Part shown: positions 34,835-43,557 of the stretch, in pieces
Numbering within the stretch: position 1 is the first letter of the stretch
Layout: each line of letters begins with the position of its first letter
NCBI GenBank assembly: GCA_947498415.1
Contig: CANMKB010000005.1
Coordinates: 124,001 to 188,000 of the forward strand
Length of the DNA stretch: 64,000 bases
Reading direction: 5' to 3'
Source: an uncultured Paracoccaceae bacterium
GTDB lineage: Bacteria > Pseudomonadota > Alphaproteobacteria > Rhodobacterales > Rhodobacteraceae
Translations under genes and position numbers: made by a program
Notes under the pieces: model-generated
The model's database searches: none
What the model saw: only the letters and a program-made list of their open reading frames with translations
Told to the model about the DNA's origin: nothing

Positions 34835-35863
34835 TTAGGCAATCATTTGCCAAATGATTCCCGCGACAAAGCTGCCGACCAAGGCAAATCCGAGGTAAGC
34901 CACGAAAATTCGCGGTTTGACCAAGGCCCAAACTGCAATTGCTGCGGGAATACAGCTGACGCCGCCTGCCAGCATAAAACTCATGGCGGCGCCATTTGCC
35001 ATGCCTTGCTGCAACAATGCATCCACAAGTGGCACGGCAGCATAGCCGTTCAGATAAGCTGGGGCGCCAATCAAAGCGCCAAGAAGAATGGGCTGAAGGC
35101 CTTCCCCCCCCAAGAACGTCGCCACCCATTCCGCTGGGACATAGTGAATCATCAGCGCTTCGAGGACATAGGCCAAAGTAAGCCACTTCAGTAGGAAATG
35201 AGCGTTCTCAAGCGTGGTTTCCGAAAAGACTTTGCGGCGAGTTGGATCCGTCCAGAAAGACCAAACTGGCTGAGTTGAAAATGGGGCCTGTGTGCCACAG
35301 CACCCACCTACCTGCGGTTTGATGCGCAACGGGTCTGTGAATACAGCAGTGTTTGCCATTGCCATAGTTGCGAAACCGCCAAACAGCCCAAGCCCAACGG
35401 CGGCGAGCGTTTTGGCAATTGCGAACTCAAATCCAAGTTGGCCTGACGTGATTGAAAACATAGCCGGGTCCATCAAGGGCGATGCCAACCAAAACGCCAT
35501 GACAGCAGACAAAGGCGTGCCCGCCGCCAAGAGGGCTGCGATAAAGGGGATCACCTCGCATGAGCAAAACGGGGCCAGACCGCCCAACAGGGCTGCGAAC
35601 AAAATCATGCGGCTCTCGCGACCAACAAAGGCATTGGCCAGCACATTTTCGGCCCCAGTCGCCTTGAGATAACCAATGGCCAAGACTGCAAATGTGATGA
35701 AGGGCGCTGTGTCAGCCAATGCCCCAAGGCTGAATGCAACCGTCGGGCCAAATTGAGGTGGATCCAGAATTGCGACAAGGATCAGTGCGGCGATCAACGC
35801 AAGCCAAGCTTTGTCGACACGGGCAAGAATAGGTTTGCGGCGAGGGTGCGTGGTGTCAGCCAT
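34835..35863 (-). CDS. permease of the YraQ/ArsP type (DUF318)
   Basis: A 342-residue membrane protein with about eight to ten helices and the family motif PFCSCEVIPFIAALLAAG (about residues 97-114). A second cysteine cluster, GGCCGTQ, lies in the cytoplasmic loop near residue 190. Some relatives (ArsP) export trivalent organoarsenicals; others are of unknown specificity. The start at 35863 overlaps the ArsR stop by eight bases. Coupling to an ArsR repressor supports a metal or metalloid efflux role, which is an inference. Confidence 0.86.
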   Translation of the reverse strand: MADTTHPRRKPILARVDKAWLALIAALILVAILDPPQFGPTVAFSLGALADTAPFITFAVLAIGYLKATGAENVLANAFVGRESRMILFAALLGGLAPFCSCEVIPFIAALLAAGTPLSAVMAFWLASPLMDPAMFSITSGQLGFEFAIAKTLAAVGLGLFGGFATMAMANTAVFTDPLRIKPQVGGCCGTQAPFSTQPVWSFWTDPTRRKVFSETTLENAHFLLKWLTLAYVLEALMIHYVPAEWVATFLGGEGLQPILLGALIGAPAYLNGYAAVPLVDALLQQGMANGAAMSFMLAGGVSCIPAAIAVWALVKPRIFVAYLGFALVGSFVAGIIWQMIA

Positions 35864-36194
35864 GTGCATGATCCTGATTTTCGCAATCGGCACAGCATTC
35901 TTTCAGCAGGAATTCAGAAAGGGCCCGAACTTCATCAAAGGCGACAGCAGCGCAAATAATGCTGCGGCCTTGTTTTTGCTGAGTCACAAGGCCGGCCTGC
36001 GCCAGAATTTTCATGTGATGAGTTAAGGTGGAACCGGTCACGCCAGAGCGTTCGCCCAAGTCTCCAATCGAAAGGCCTTCGCCACCTGCGCGTACCAAAA
36101 CACGCAAGACGTTTAGGCGTTGTTCTGAGCCAAGGGCTGCAAAGGTTGAGGCGGCGACCTCTACTGAAATGTCATCTGTCTGTGCTATTTTCAT
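35856..36194 (-). CDS. ArsR/SmtB family transcriptional regulator
   Basis: A 112-residue winged-helix repressor. The helix-turn-helix spans LSIGDLGERSGVTGSTLTHHMKILAQAGLV (about residues 41-70). The tail LKECCADCENQDHAHG offers three cysteines and two histidines that could bind a soft metal or arsenite. It heads a two-gene operon with the permease. A palindromic operator touches its start codon, suggesting autorepression. No Shine-Dalgarno site is visible. Confidence 0.9.
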   Translation of the reverse strand: MKIAQTDDISVEVAASTFAALGSEQRLNVLRVLVRAGGEGLSIGDLGERSGVTGSTLTHHMKILAQAGLVTQQKQGRSIICAAVAFDEVRALSEFLLKECCADCENQDHAHG

Positions 36195-36214
36195 AATTCT
36201 AGAATTGTCGAATT
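36195..36214 (-). promoter_or_regulatory. candidate ArsR operator at the arsR start codon
   Basis: AATTCTAGAATT (36195-36206) is a perfect 12-base palindrome. It is followed by AATT-GTCG-AATT (36203-36214), sharing one half. It adjoins the arsR ATG on the upstream side. A TTGAAC element about 20-40 bases upstream could be the -35 box. Confidence 0.5.
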
Positions 36215-36300
36215 AATTGAGTCGTTCAAGTTTTATTTTCATGTTTCTCGAAATATGGAATTGTCCGTTTTCCATTGATAGGAAGTGTGCCAGACTAAAG

Positions 36301-36885
36301 ATGATGAAACTCTTAAAAGACATTTCCGCGTGTCGCCTCTGTACAGAAAGGTTTCGCGCAACCCACACGGCGCATTCCCCACGGCCTGTTGTTTGGTTTC
36401 AGCCCGGTGCAAAGGTGTTGATCGCAGGGCAGGCCCCCGGTGCGCGGGTGCATGAAAGTGGCCGACCTTTTACAGACCCATCGGGGGATCGTCTGCGCGA
36501 ATGGATGCAGGTTGATGAAGCCACTTTTTATGATCGCAACAAAATCGCCATCCTGCCCATGGCGTTTTGCTTTCCGGGGTACAATGCCAAAGGGGCTGAT
36601 CTTGCGCCGCCTGCGGTATGTGCAAAAACTTGGCGTGCTCAGGCTTTAAATGTGATCGATGAGGTCAAAGTCACGTTGCTTGTCGGCGGATATGCCCAGA
36701 AATGGCATCTAGAGGGTAAACGCAGCGTCACATCGAATGTTCAAAGCTGGCGCAGCCATGCGCCGCGTGTCTTTCCCTTGCCTCATCCGTCGTGGCGCAA
36801 TACGGGTTGGCTGAAGAAAAACCCGTGGTTCGCTGACGAATTGTTGCCAGAGCTGCGCTCGTCCTTGCAGGAGGCCCTCGCATGA
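36301..36885 (+). CDS. uracil-DNA glycosylase family protein
   Basis: A 194-residue protein of the UDG superfamily (COG1573 type). It has a CRLC pair near the N-terminus, the active-site stretch IAGQAPGARVHESGRPFTDPSGDRLREWM and a C-terminal HPSWRN motif. These fit a base-excision enzyme, but it lacks the full four-cysteine pattern of family 4 enzymes, so its activity is uncertain. The start at 36301 gives the family N-terminus; upstream in-frame codons to 36217 lie in the arsR promoter region. It overlaps the next gene by four bases. Confidence 0.83.
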   Translation: MMKLLKDISACRLCTERFRATHTAHSPRPVVWFQPGAKVLIAGQAPGARVHESGRPFTDPSGDRLREWMQVDEATFYDRNKIAILPMAFCFPGYNAKGADLAPPAVCAKTWRAQALNVIDEVKVTLLVGGYAQKWHLEGKRSVTSNVQSWRSHAPRVFPLPHPSWRNTGWLKKNPWFADELLPELRSSLQEALA

Positions 36886-37670
36886 CTGACACCCCAATTG
36901 ATCGCGCCCATGCAGCCATGGAAGCCGCGCCATCAGATGATGCCGCACGTTTGCGCTTTTATGAGCGTTTGGCAGATGCAGAACTTTTTTTGCTTTTGGA
37001 GAAAGAACCCGAAGGGGAACGTATTTCTCCCGAAGTGTTTGAGGTGCAGGACAGTTCCTTTGTGCTGGTTTTTGACACCGAAGAGCGACTTGCAAATTTT
37101 GTTGGAAAGCCTGCACCCTATGCTGCGATTTCAGGCCGTGTGATTGCACAGATGCTGGCCTCACCCGGGATTGGCATGGGCGTGAACCTAGAGGTGGCAC
37201 CGTCTTCTATTCTGATCCAGCCTGAGGCCGTGTCGTGGCTTGTGCAAACCCTAGAAAATGCCCCAGACGAGATCGAAGCCAAGGTTGAAGAATTCTCCGC
37301 CCCGGCTGGCCTGCCTGAAGTTTTGATCACGGCGTTGGATGAAAAGCTTTCGACAGCGATCGGTCTTGCGAAATGGGCCTATCTGGTGGGGACAACTTAT
37401 GACAATGGTGTGCGTTCTCACATGTTAGGATTTGTTGGGGCTTTGCCTCATGCCCATGGTGCATTGGCCAAGGCTGTTTCAGAGGCTTTGACCTTTTCAG
37501 GCATTGATGCGGGTGCGTTGGATGTAGGTTTTTTTGACACTTCAGATCAGGTCGCGGCCCAGTTGGCCCGTGTTGGTCTGCGGTTTGACTTGCCTGAACC
37601 CGAAGCGCCGACAGAACACATCCATGTGGTGCCGGGAAGTGACCCGGAAAAACCCCCTAAACTTCGTTAA
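36882..37670 (+). CDS. SseB family protein
   Basis: A 262-residue cytoplasmic protein resembling SseB in its N-terminal half (ERLADAELFLLLEKEP ... VFDTEERLANFVGKPAPYAAISGRVI) and its C-terminal half (AHGALAKAVSEALTFSGIDAGALDVGFFD). SseB-domain proteins have no settled function here. It starts inside the stop of the glycosylase gene (ATGA), so the two are translationally coupled, which may hint at a shared process. Confidence 0.75.
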   Translation: MTDTPIDRAHAAMEAAPSDDAARLRFYERLADAELFLLLEKEPEGERISPEVFEVQDSSFVLVFDTEERLANFVGKPAPYAAISGRVIAQMLASPGIGMGVNLEVAPSSILIQPEAVSWLVQTLENAPDEIEAKVEEFSAPAGLPEVLITALDEKLSTAIGLAKWAYLVGTTYDNGVRSHMLGFVGALPHAHGALAKAVSEALTFSGIDAGALDVGFFDTSDQVAAQLARVGLRFDLPEPEAPTEHIHVVPGSDPEKPPKLR

Positions 37671-37684
37671 AGCAATAGGATCGC

Positions 37685-38614
37685 TCAATACCCGGTATTG
37701 CGATTAACGAGGTGGCGCAAAGGTTGCCCATTCTCGCAGCGATGGATGTTATCTACGATGACGTTCGCCGCTGTTTCAGCCCGCGTTGCTGCTGCGATGT
37801 GGGGCGTGACCGTCACATTGGGGTGTCGCCAATAGGCGTGACCCTTTGTTAACGGTTCCGTGCGAAACACATCCAAAGTTGCATGTGCAATATGGCCGCT
37901 GTCGAGTGCGGCCAGCAGGGCCTCATCCTCAATCAAAGGTCCGCGCCCGGGATTTAGCACGCGTGCCCCACGCGGCAGTTTCGCCAATGTCTCTGCATTA
38001 AGCGTGTTGGTTGTGCCTGGCGTATCGGGCAAGAGCAACACCAAGATTTCTGCGGTTTTAAGGGCTGCGTCCAAGCCGTCTTTCCCATTGAAACAGTCAA
38101 TATCTGGGATGTTTTTCGGATTACGCGACCAACCAGAAACTTGAAACCCGATTTGCGCAAGCATGGACGCACAGGCTGCACCCAACGCACCAAGGCCTAG
38201 AACGGTCACGTGACGATCCTTTGCGAGCGGAGGAATACTGGGGCGCCATGTGCCATCTTGATGTGCTAGGTTTTCGTCGATCCCAAGGTGGTATCTCAGA
38301 ACATGGCCGCTGACCCATTCTACCATGCTTTGGGTGAGACCCGGATCAACCATCCGACACAGGGGCTGCGTCAACGTTTCATTGACCACGATCTTTTCAA
38401 CACCTGCCCAAAGGCTCAGAACAGCTTTGCACTTGGTGTAAGGCGTGAAATCTTGCAGACGCGACGATGGCGCATAGACGATGTAGTCAACTTGATCGGC
38501 CGCATGCTGTTGGCTGAGGTGAACGTTCAAGTTTTGCGCAGCAAAGGCCTTTTCCAGAACGTCGTGATACTCTTGCCAAGCTTCATCACTTGCGGCGAAC
38601 AACACATTGATCAT
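37685..38614 (-). CDS. glyoxylate/hydroxypyruvate reductase A-like D-2-hydroxyacid dehydrogenase
   Basis: A 309-residue NAD(P)-dependent D-isomer dehydrogenase like GhrA. The Rossmann motif VTVLGLGALGAACASML sits near residue 134-150, and catalytic Arg, Glu and His occur in LNPGRGPLIEDEALL and YWRHPNVTVTPHIAAATR. It would reduce glyoxylate or hydroxypyruvate. It overlaps the VOC gene by four bases. The pair is divergent from a LysR regulator that may control it. Confidence 0.88.
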   Translation of the reverse strand: MINVLFAASDEAWQEYHDVLEKAFAAQNLNVHLSQQHAADQVDYIVYAPSSRLQDFTPYTKCKAVLSLWAGVEKIVVNETLTQPLCRMVDPGLTQSMVEWVSGHVLRYHLGIDENLAHQDGTWRPSIPPLAKDRHVTVLGLGALGAACASMLAQIGFQVSGWSRNPKNIPDIDCFNGKDGLDAALKTAEILVLLLPDTPGTTNTLNAETLAKLPRGARVLNPGRGPLIEDEALLAALDSGHIAHATLDVFRTEPLTKGHAYWRHPNVTVTPHIAAATRAETAANVIVDNIHRCENGQPLRHLVNRNTGY

Positions 38615-39021
38615 GCTTCGAACACTCCGCTCATTTGATGAAATCCCTTTATTTCGATGGGGTTCCCCGCAGGGTCACTAAAGAACATCGTGCCTTGCTC
38701 GCCATGTTGGCCTTCGAACCTGATATGCGGCTTTAGAACAAAGTCTACGTGCGCATCACGCAGTCGATCTGCCAAACTTCGCCACTCTTGCATATCTAGT
38801 ACTACGCCGAAATGAGGCATCGGTACCAAGTGATCCCCAACTTTTCCTGTAGTTTCGACAGGAAAGGGCGTTCCCAAATGCAAAGACAGTTGATGCCCAA
38901 AGAAATCAAAGTCGACCCAAGTTTCTGCGCTTCGCCCTTCGGTGCATTGCAAAAGGTCACCGTAAAATGCGCGTGCCGCATCTAGATCATCAACATGAAA
39001 AGCAAAGTGAAACGGGCGCAT
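38611..39021 (-). CDS. VOC family protein (glyoxalase/dioxygenase fold)
   Basis: A 136-residue protein starting MRPFHFAFHVDDLDAARAFYGDLL, the classic vicinal-oxygen-chelate N-terminus. Candidate metal ligands are His in FHVDD, His in MPHFGVV and Glu in NPIEIKGF. The reaction is unknown. Translational coupling to the GhrA-like gene suggests a shared catabolic pathway for a small oxo-acid. Confidence 0.85.
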   Translation of the reverse strand: MRPFHFAFHVDDLDAARAFYGDLLQCTEGRSAETWVDFDFFGHQLSLHLGTPFPVETTGKVGDHLVPMPHFGVVLDMQEWRSLADRLRDAHVDFVLKPHIRFEGQHGEQGTMFFSDPAGNPIEIKGFHQMSGVFEA

Positions 39022-39111
39022 TGGGTCATCCTTGTTCTAACTTGCTTCTTTGTATTCTGAGAAATGCTATTAGGTTAGCTTTATTTTGATGGTTCTGACA
39101 TAACATTTTCT

Positions 39112-39942
39112 ATGGACTTGAAATTTGTCGAAACACTATTGTTAGTTGTTGAAGAGGGATCAGTCGCCGCTGCTGCCCGCAAAGTAAATGTGACGCCGGC
39201 AGCGGTTTCACAGCGCATCGCCGCGATCGAGGGCGAGTTACGCGAAAAGATGTTGGTGCGCTCTGGTCGCGTTATGGAGCCCACTGAGGCCTGCCTGCAT
39301 GTGTTGCCTCAATTCAAAGAGATGTTGCGGGTTCATTCAGAGTTGGCGGCTCGTTTGGGTCAAGATCGGCTGGTGGGGGCGTTTCGCCTCGGGGCGATTT
39401 CAACAGCCTTGGCTGACTTTGGATCTGACGTTCTTGCAGGGTTTCAGGCAAAAGCGCCCAATATAGATCTAAGTTTTGTCCCAGGCACGTCCGAGCGGTT
39501 GTTTGATATGACCGATCGGGGTGAACTTGAGGCGGCCATCGTGGCCGAACCACCTTTTGAACTTTCAAAATCTTTGATGTTCACGCCGATCCAACAACAA
39601 GAGATCGGCGTCTACACCGCAACAAAAGGTTCTGAGCATAAGCCGTATGTCGTCTATGATCGCTATTCCTGGGGCGGCGCGGTGTGCTGGCAGGCGTTGT
39701 TGCAAAGCAATCCTAACCCAGATGTCTTGTGTGAGTTTGATGCGCCCGAGGTTATTGCGCAAATGGTGCTTGAAGGGTTGGGACAGGCCGTTTTGCCTAA
39801 GTGGAATGGCCTTCCTTTGCATAAAGAGATCGCGACCTTCACTCCGCTGAATTCTACTCGGACGATTGGCCTATTGTGCCGCGTGCAAGATGGGCAGCGC
39901 CCAAGTCTAAAGCTGTTATTGGACCAACTCGTTTCTTCTTAG
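39112..39942 (+). CDS. LysR family transcriptional regulator
   Basis: A 276-residue regulator with an N-terminal winged helix (FVETLLLVVEEGSVAAAARKVNVTPAAVSQRIAAIEGEL) and a LysR substrate-binding domain. It is slightly shorter than the usual 290-310. It is divergent from the VOC/ghrA-like pair across 90 bases, the usual arrangement for a LysR regulator and its target. Its stop overlaps the convergent rodA stop by four bases. The effector is unknown. Confidence 0.92.
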   Translation: MDLKFVETLLLVVEEGSVAAAARKVNVTPAAVSQRIAAIEGELREKMLVRSGRVMEPTEACLHVLPQFKEMLRVHSELAARLGQDRLVGAFRLGAISTALADFGSDVLAGFQAKAPNIDLSFVPGTSERLFDMTDRGELEAAIVAEPPFELSKSLMFTPIQQQEIGVYTATKGSEHKPYVVYDRYSWGGAVCWQALLQSNPNPDVLCEFDAPEVIAQMVLEGLGQAVLPKWNGLPLHKEIATFTPLNSTRTIGLLCRVQDGQRPSLKLLLDQLVSS

Positions 39943-41078
39943 CGGGGGCGATGCACATGTGCGCTTTGGACCATGCCAAAGGCCACCATAAGAACCAACA
40001 TGGCAGAGCCGCCATAGCTGACCAAGGGCAAAGGTACACCGACAACCGGCGCCATGCCCATCACCATCGACATGTTCACAGCAAAGAACAAAAAGAAGGT
40101 TCCCGCGATGCCCATGATCATAAGGGAGGAAAAACGGTCTTTGTTTGAAATGGCGGCGAAGATGCAGAAGATGATCAGCAAGGCGTAAAGCAATAGCAGT
40201 GAAAACGCGCCAACAAAGCCGAACTCTTCGGCCAATGTGGTGAAAATAAAGTCGGTATGTTTCTCGGGCAAGAAATTCAAACGACTTTGTGTGCCTTGCA
40301 TAAAGCCACGACCTGTCCAGCCGCCTGAACCGAGTGCGATCTTAGACTGGGTGATGTGGTAGCCTGCGCCTAATGGGTCAGAAGCCGGGTCAAGGAACGT
40401 GTCGATCCTGCGGTATTGATAGTCCTTGAGCAATTGCCAGCCAGTTTCGCGTGACTGGAACACAGCCGTAATCAGCCCAATTCCCATTGCAAACACGGCT
40501 GCAAAATAGGCCCAGTGCACGCCTGCCATAAAGATCACCACAGCCCCGCCCATCAAAAGCAGCAAGGATGTTCCAAGGTCAGGTTGCTGCAACACAAGGT
40601 AGGTCGGCACCATAATGATAAGCAGCGGAATGATAATCCAGATCGGCTTTGAGGTTTTATGGGCAGGCAGCCAATCGTAGTAAGAGGCTAGAAACATCAC
40701 GAGGGTGATCTTCATAAGTTCCGAAGGCTGCAATCGCATAAAACCAAGGTCGATCCAGCGTTGGGCCCCCATTTGAACGGTGCCCATAATGTCGACCAAC
40801 ACCAACAATACCAGCGATCCAGCATATAAAACGCCAGAGACGTTGCGCCAGAACCAGATGGGGACCATCGCAACCACGACCATAAGGCAAAGCCCCATGA
40901 CAAATCGCTTCATCTGAGCGGAGGCCCATGGATCAAAGTCGCCACCCGCCACGGAATACAGCATCAAGAAACCAACGCTCGAAATCGAGATCAGCAACAG
41001 CACCAGCGCCCAATTCAAGAATAGAATTTTGCGAAAGCCACTTGGGACTGTTTTGACCGAATACTCGAGATAACTCAT
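39939..41078 (-). CDS. rodA: rod shape-determining protein RodA (SEDS glycosyltransferase)
   Basis: A 379-residue SEDS-family polymerase with about ten helices and family motifs such as WIDLGFMRLQPSELMKI, QQPDLGTSLLLLMGG and MAPVVGVPLPLVSYGGSAML. It polymerises glycan strands for side-wall growth with PBP2. Its start overlaps the mrdA stop by four bases, completing the mreB-mreC-mreD-mrdA-rodA cluster. Confidence 0.95.
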   Translation of the reverse strand: MSYLEYSVKTVPSGFRKILFLNWALVLLLISISSVGFLMLYSVAGGDFDPWASAQMKRFVMGLCLMVVVAMVPIWFWRNVSGVLYAGSLVLLVLVDIMGTVQMGAQRWIDLGFMRLQPSELMKITLVMFLASYYDWLPAHKTSKPIWIIIPLLIIMVPTYLVLQQPDLGTSLLLLMGGAVVIFMAGVHWAYFAAVFAMGIGLITAVFQSRETGWQLLKDYQYRRIDTFLDPASDPLGAGYHITQSKIALGSGGWTGRGFMQGTQSRLNFLPEKHTDFIFTTLAEEFGFVGAFSLLLLYALLIIFCIFAAISNKDRFSSLMIMGIAGTFFLFFAVNMSMVMGMAPVVGVPLPLVSYGGSAMLVLMVAFGMVQSAHVHRPR

Positions 41079-43021
41079 GCGCGATCCCGCCCGTCAGACC
41101 GCAATTGTGGATACTCTTTGCGCAGGCGTTCCTGTTGTGCCTTGATGCGCCCGCGGTCCTTTTTAGGGTAGGCGTCAAGCGGCGGATCTTCGCCATAAAG
41201 CGCCTGAAGCGTGATATCGCGTGCGATCGGAGTGGCGGCCTTTGATCCGCCACCGTGCTCTACGACGACAGCGACCGCATATTTCGGATTGTCAAACGGA
41301 GCAAAGTTCACAAACAGCCCGTGGTCGCGCCGTTCCCATGGCAAGTCTTCGTTGCGAATAACGCCAGCGCGACGTTCCGCGGCTGTAATGTTACGCACCT
41401 GACTGGTACCCGTTTTGCCAGCAAGTCGATAACCATCTTGAATTATCCGCTGACTGTAGGCCGTGCCGCGACGGTTGTTTGAAACCGCATACATCGCTTT
41501 ACGTACCATGCGAAGATGGTTTGGATTGACGTCGAGATCTGGGATTTCCTCGGGTGAGATCGATTGGTCAATGCCATTCACGGTCTTCACCAATCGCGGT
41601 TCAAGCGCTTTGCCGGATGCAAGGCGCGCCGTCATCACAGCAAGCTGAAGCGGGGACGCCAGAACAAAACCCTGCCCGATGGAAGAGTTGGCAGTGTCAC
41701 CAATCACCCAAGAGCTGTCTCGGGCCCGTTCTTTCCATGCGCGGGTCGGTGTTAGGCCGCTTGCGACGGCTGACATGGGGATATTGTGTTTGACGCCGAG
41801 GCCTAAGCGGTTGGCCATATTGGTGATTTTGTCGATCCCAACTTCCAGAGCGATGTCGTAAAAATAGACATCACAACTTTCCCGTAGGGCTGTTTCAAGG
41901 TTCATGTGCCCGTGTCCGCCACGTTTCCAGCAGTGGAACCGACGATTGGAAATCTTCATGTGGCCGGGGCACCAAACGGTACTTTCAGAATTGATCACAC
42001 CTTCTTCAAGGGCGGCGAGGGCGGTGATCATTTTAAAGGTTGATCCGGGCGGGTATGTCCCTTGCACTGACTTTGTTGCGAGCGGTCGATAGGTGTTTTC
42101 TGTCAGTTGGCTATAGTCGCTAACCGAAATGCCACGGACAAATAGGTTGGGATCAAAGGTTGGCGACGAGTTAATCGCGAGCAGATCACCACTTTCGACG
42201 TCCATTACAACCGCAGCAGCGCTCTCTTCGCCCAGCCGTGCTTGGATGTATGTCTGAAGCTTTTGGTCGACGGTAAGCTGCAAATCAGACCCAGCCTCGC
42301 CTTCTCGTCGGTCCAGCTCACGCATCACGCGGCCAACTGCGTTGACTTCAACGCGTTTGGTGCCTGCTTTGCCACGAAGGTTCTCTTCACGCTTCGCCTC
42401 AAGCCCAACTTTTCCGATCTGAAACCGTGGAATAAGCAAAAGTTGATCCGGGTCTTCCAGCTTTGACAGGTCGTAATCAGACACCGGCCCGACATAACCA
42501 AGGACATGCGCGAATTCTGGGCCCATCGGATACTTCCGAGACAAGCCAACCTCAGGAGTAATTCCCGGCAGGGCAGGGGCATTCACAGCGACGCGCGACA
42601 TTTCTTCCCAGCTGATCCGTTCTGCTATCGCAACAGGCAGGAATGGCGGAGAGCGCTTCATCTCTGTCATCGCCCTGTTGAGCGCTGCGTCGTCGAGTTC
42701 AATCAAGGTTGAGAGCCGCGAGATCACCTCTTGGACATCACCTGCATCTTCCCGCACAATCGTGATCCGATATGACGGTTCATTTTCGGCAATCAGGACA
42801 CCGTTTCGGTCATAAATTTCACCGCGTGCAGGCGGAATAAGACGAATATTGATGCGGTTTTCTTCGGCGAGTAATCGGAATTCATCTGCTTGATCGACCT
42901 GAAGGTAGCGCATACGCAGCCCAAGAAGCCCCACGAACCCAATTTGGGCGCCACCCAGAAAGAGTGCACGTCGGGTCAGACGAGAATGACTGGCAGTGGA
43001 AGCCGCATTTTTCTTTTTCAT
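41075..43021 (-). CDS. mrdA: penicillin-binding protein 2 (peptidoglycan D,D-transpeptidase)
   Basis: A 648-residue class B PBP. It has an N-terminal membrane helix (about residues 17-38), a dimerisation or pedestal region, and a transpeptidase domain with the nucleophile in GTYPPGSTFKMITAL (serine near residue 325), a GDTANSSIGQG motif and the AGKTGTSQVR box. It crosslinks peptidoglycan during elongation. It overlaps rodA and mreD by four bases on each side. Confidence 0.95.
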   Translation of the reverse strand: MKKKNAASTASHSRLTRRALFLGGAQIGFVGLLGLRMRYLQVDQADEFRLLAEENRINIRLIPPARGEIYDRNGVLIAENEPSYRITIVREDAGDVQEVISRLSTLIELDDAALNRAMTEMKRSPPFLPVAIAERISWEEMSRVAVNAPALPGITPEVGLSRKYPMGPEFAHVLGYVGPVSDYDLSKLEDPDQLLLIPRFQIGKVGLEAKREENLRGKAGTKRVEVNAVGRVMRELDRREGEAGSDLQLTVDQKLQTYIQARLGEESAAAVVMDVESGDLLAINSSPTFDPNLFVRGISVSDYSQLTENTYRPLATKSVQGTYPPGSTFKMITALAALEEGVINSESTVWCPGHMKISNRRFHCWKRGGHGHMNLETALRESCDVYFYDIALEVGIDKITNMANRLGLGVKHNIPMSAVASGLTPTRAWKERARDSSWVIGDTANSSIGQGFVLASPLQLAVMTARLASGKALEPRLVKTVNGIDQSISPEEIPDLDVNPNHLRMVRKAMYAVSNNRRGTAYSQRIIQDGYRLAGKTGTSQVRNITAAERRAGVIRNEDLPWERRDHGLFVNFAPFDNPKYAVAVVVEHGGGSKAATPIARDITLQALYGEDPPLDAYPKKDRGRIKAQQERLRKEYPQLRSDGRDRA

Positions 43022-43557
43022 CCGCGTGCCCCCAATCCGTCTCTTTCATGAGGCCCAACCCGCCGGATGCGCAAAAACACAACGCAGAACAGCACCACAA
43101 GCGGGTAGCACAGGACACTCATAATCAATTGAATGAGTGATAGGCCAAGCGATGGTTGCTCGACAAAGAAAATCGCATTGAGCACCCGGTTTCCGATAAT
43201 CATCGCACACAACGCACCGCCAGCAGTGAGCCATTCAACGCCAAACGGCATATCGCGCATGGTAAATGACCGCCGCCGCAAGTTCTCTGTGACCAAGACA
43301 ACAACCGCTGCCAACAAGCCGGGGGGGCGCCCAAGTAAGAAATCCGCCAAAAGTAAGATACACGCGATCAAGAACACCGGAGCGTAATCAGGTCGACGCA
43401 AAACCCACACGCAGCTGAGCACCAATAGCAGATCTGGGCCAGTCCATCTGCGTGGCGTTGTTTCAAGTGGCAGCAGTTGCCAGTACAAAACAAAGACGGC
43501 CAGTACGAAAAATGCTGTACGCATAAACCAGGTGCGAGTTTCGTTTTGCTCAGCCAT
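43018..43557 (-). CDS. mreD: rod shape-determining protein MreD
   Basis: A 179-residue protein with about five hydrophobic helices in the position of mreD between mreC and mrdA. Sequence conservation of MreD is low, so the call rests on context and topology. The ATG at 43557 has GAGG six bases upstream and is preferred over the ATG at 43563. It overlaps mreC by eight bases and mrdA by four. Confidence 0.85.
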   Translation of the reverse strand: MAEQNETRTWFMRTAFFVLAVFVLYWQLLPLETTPRRWTGPDLLLVLSCVWVLRRPDYAPVFLIACILLLADFLLGRPPGLLAAVVVLVTENLRRRSFTMRDMPFGVEWLTAGGALCAMIIGNRVLNAIFFVEQPSLGLSLIQLIMSVLCYPLVVLFCVVFLRIRRVGPHERDGLGARG

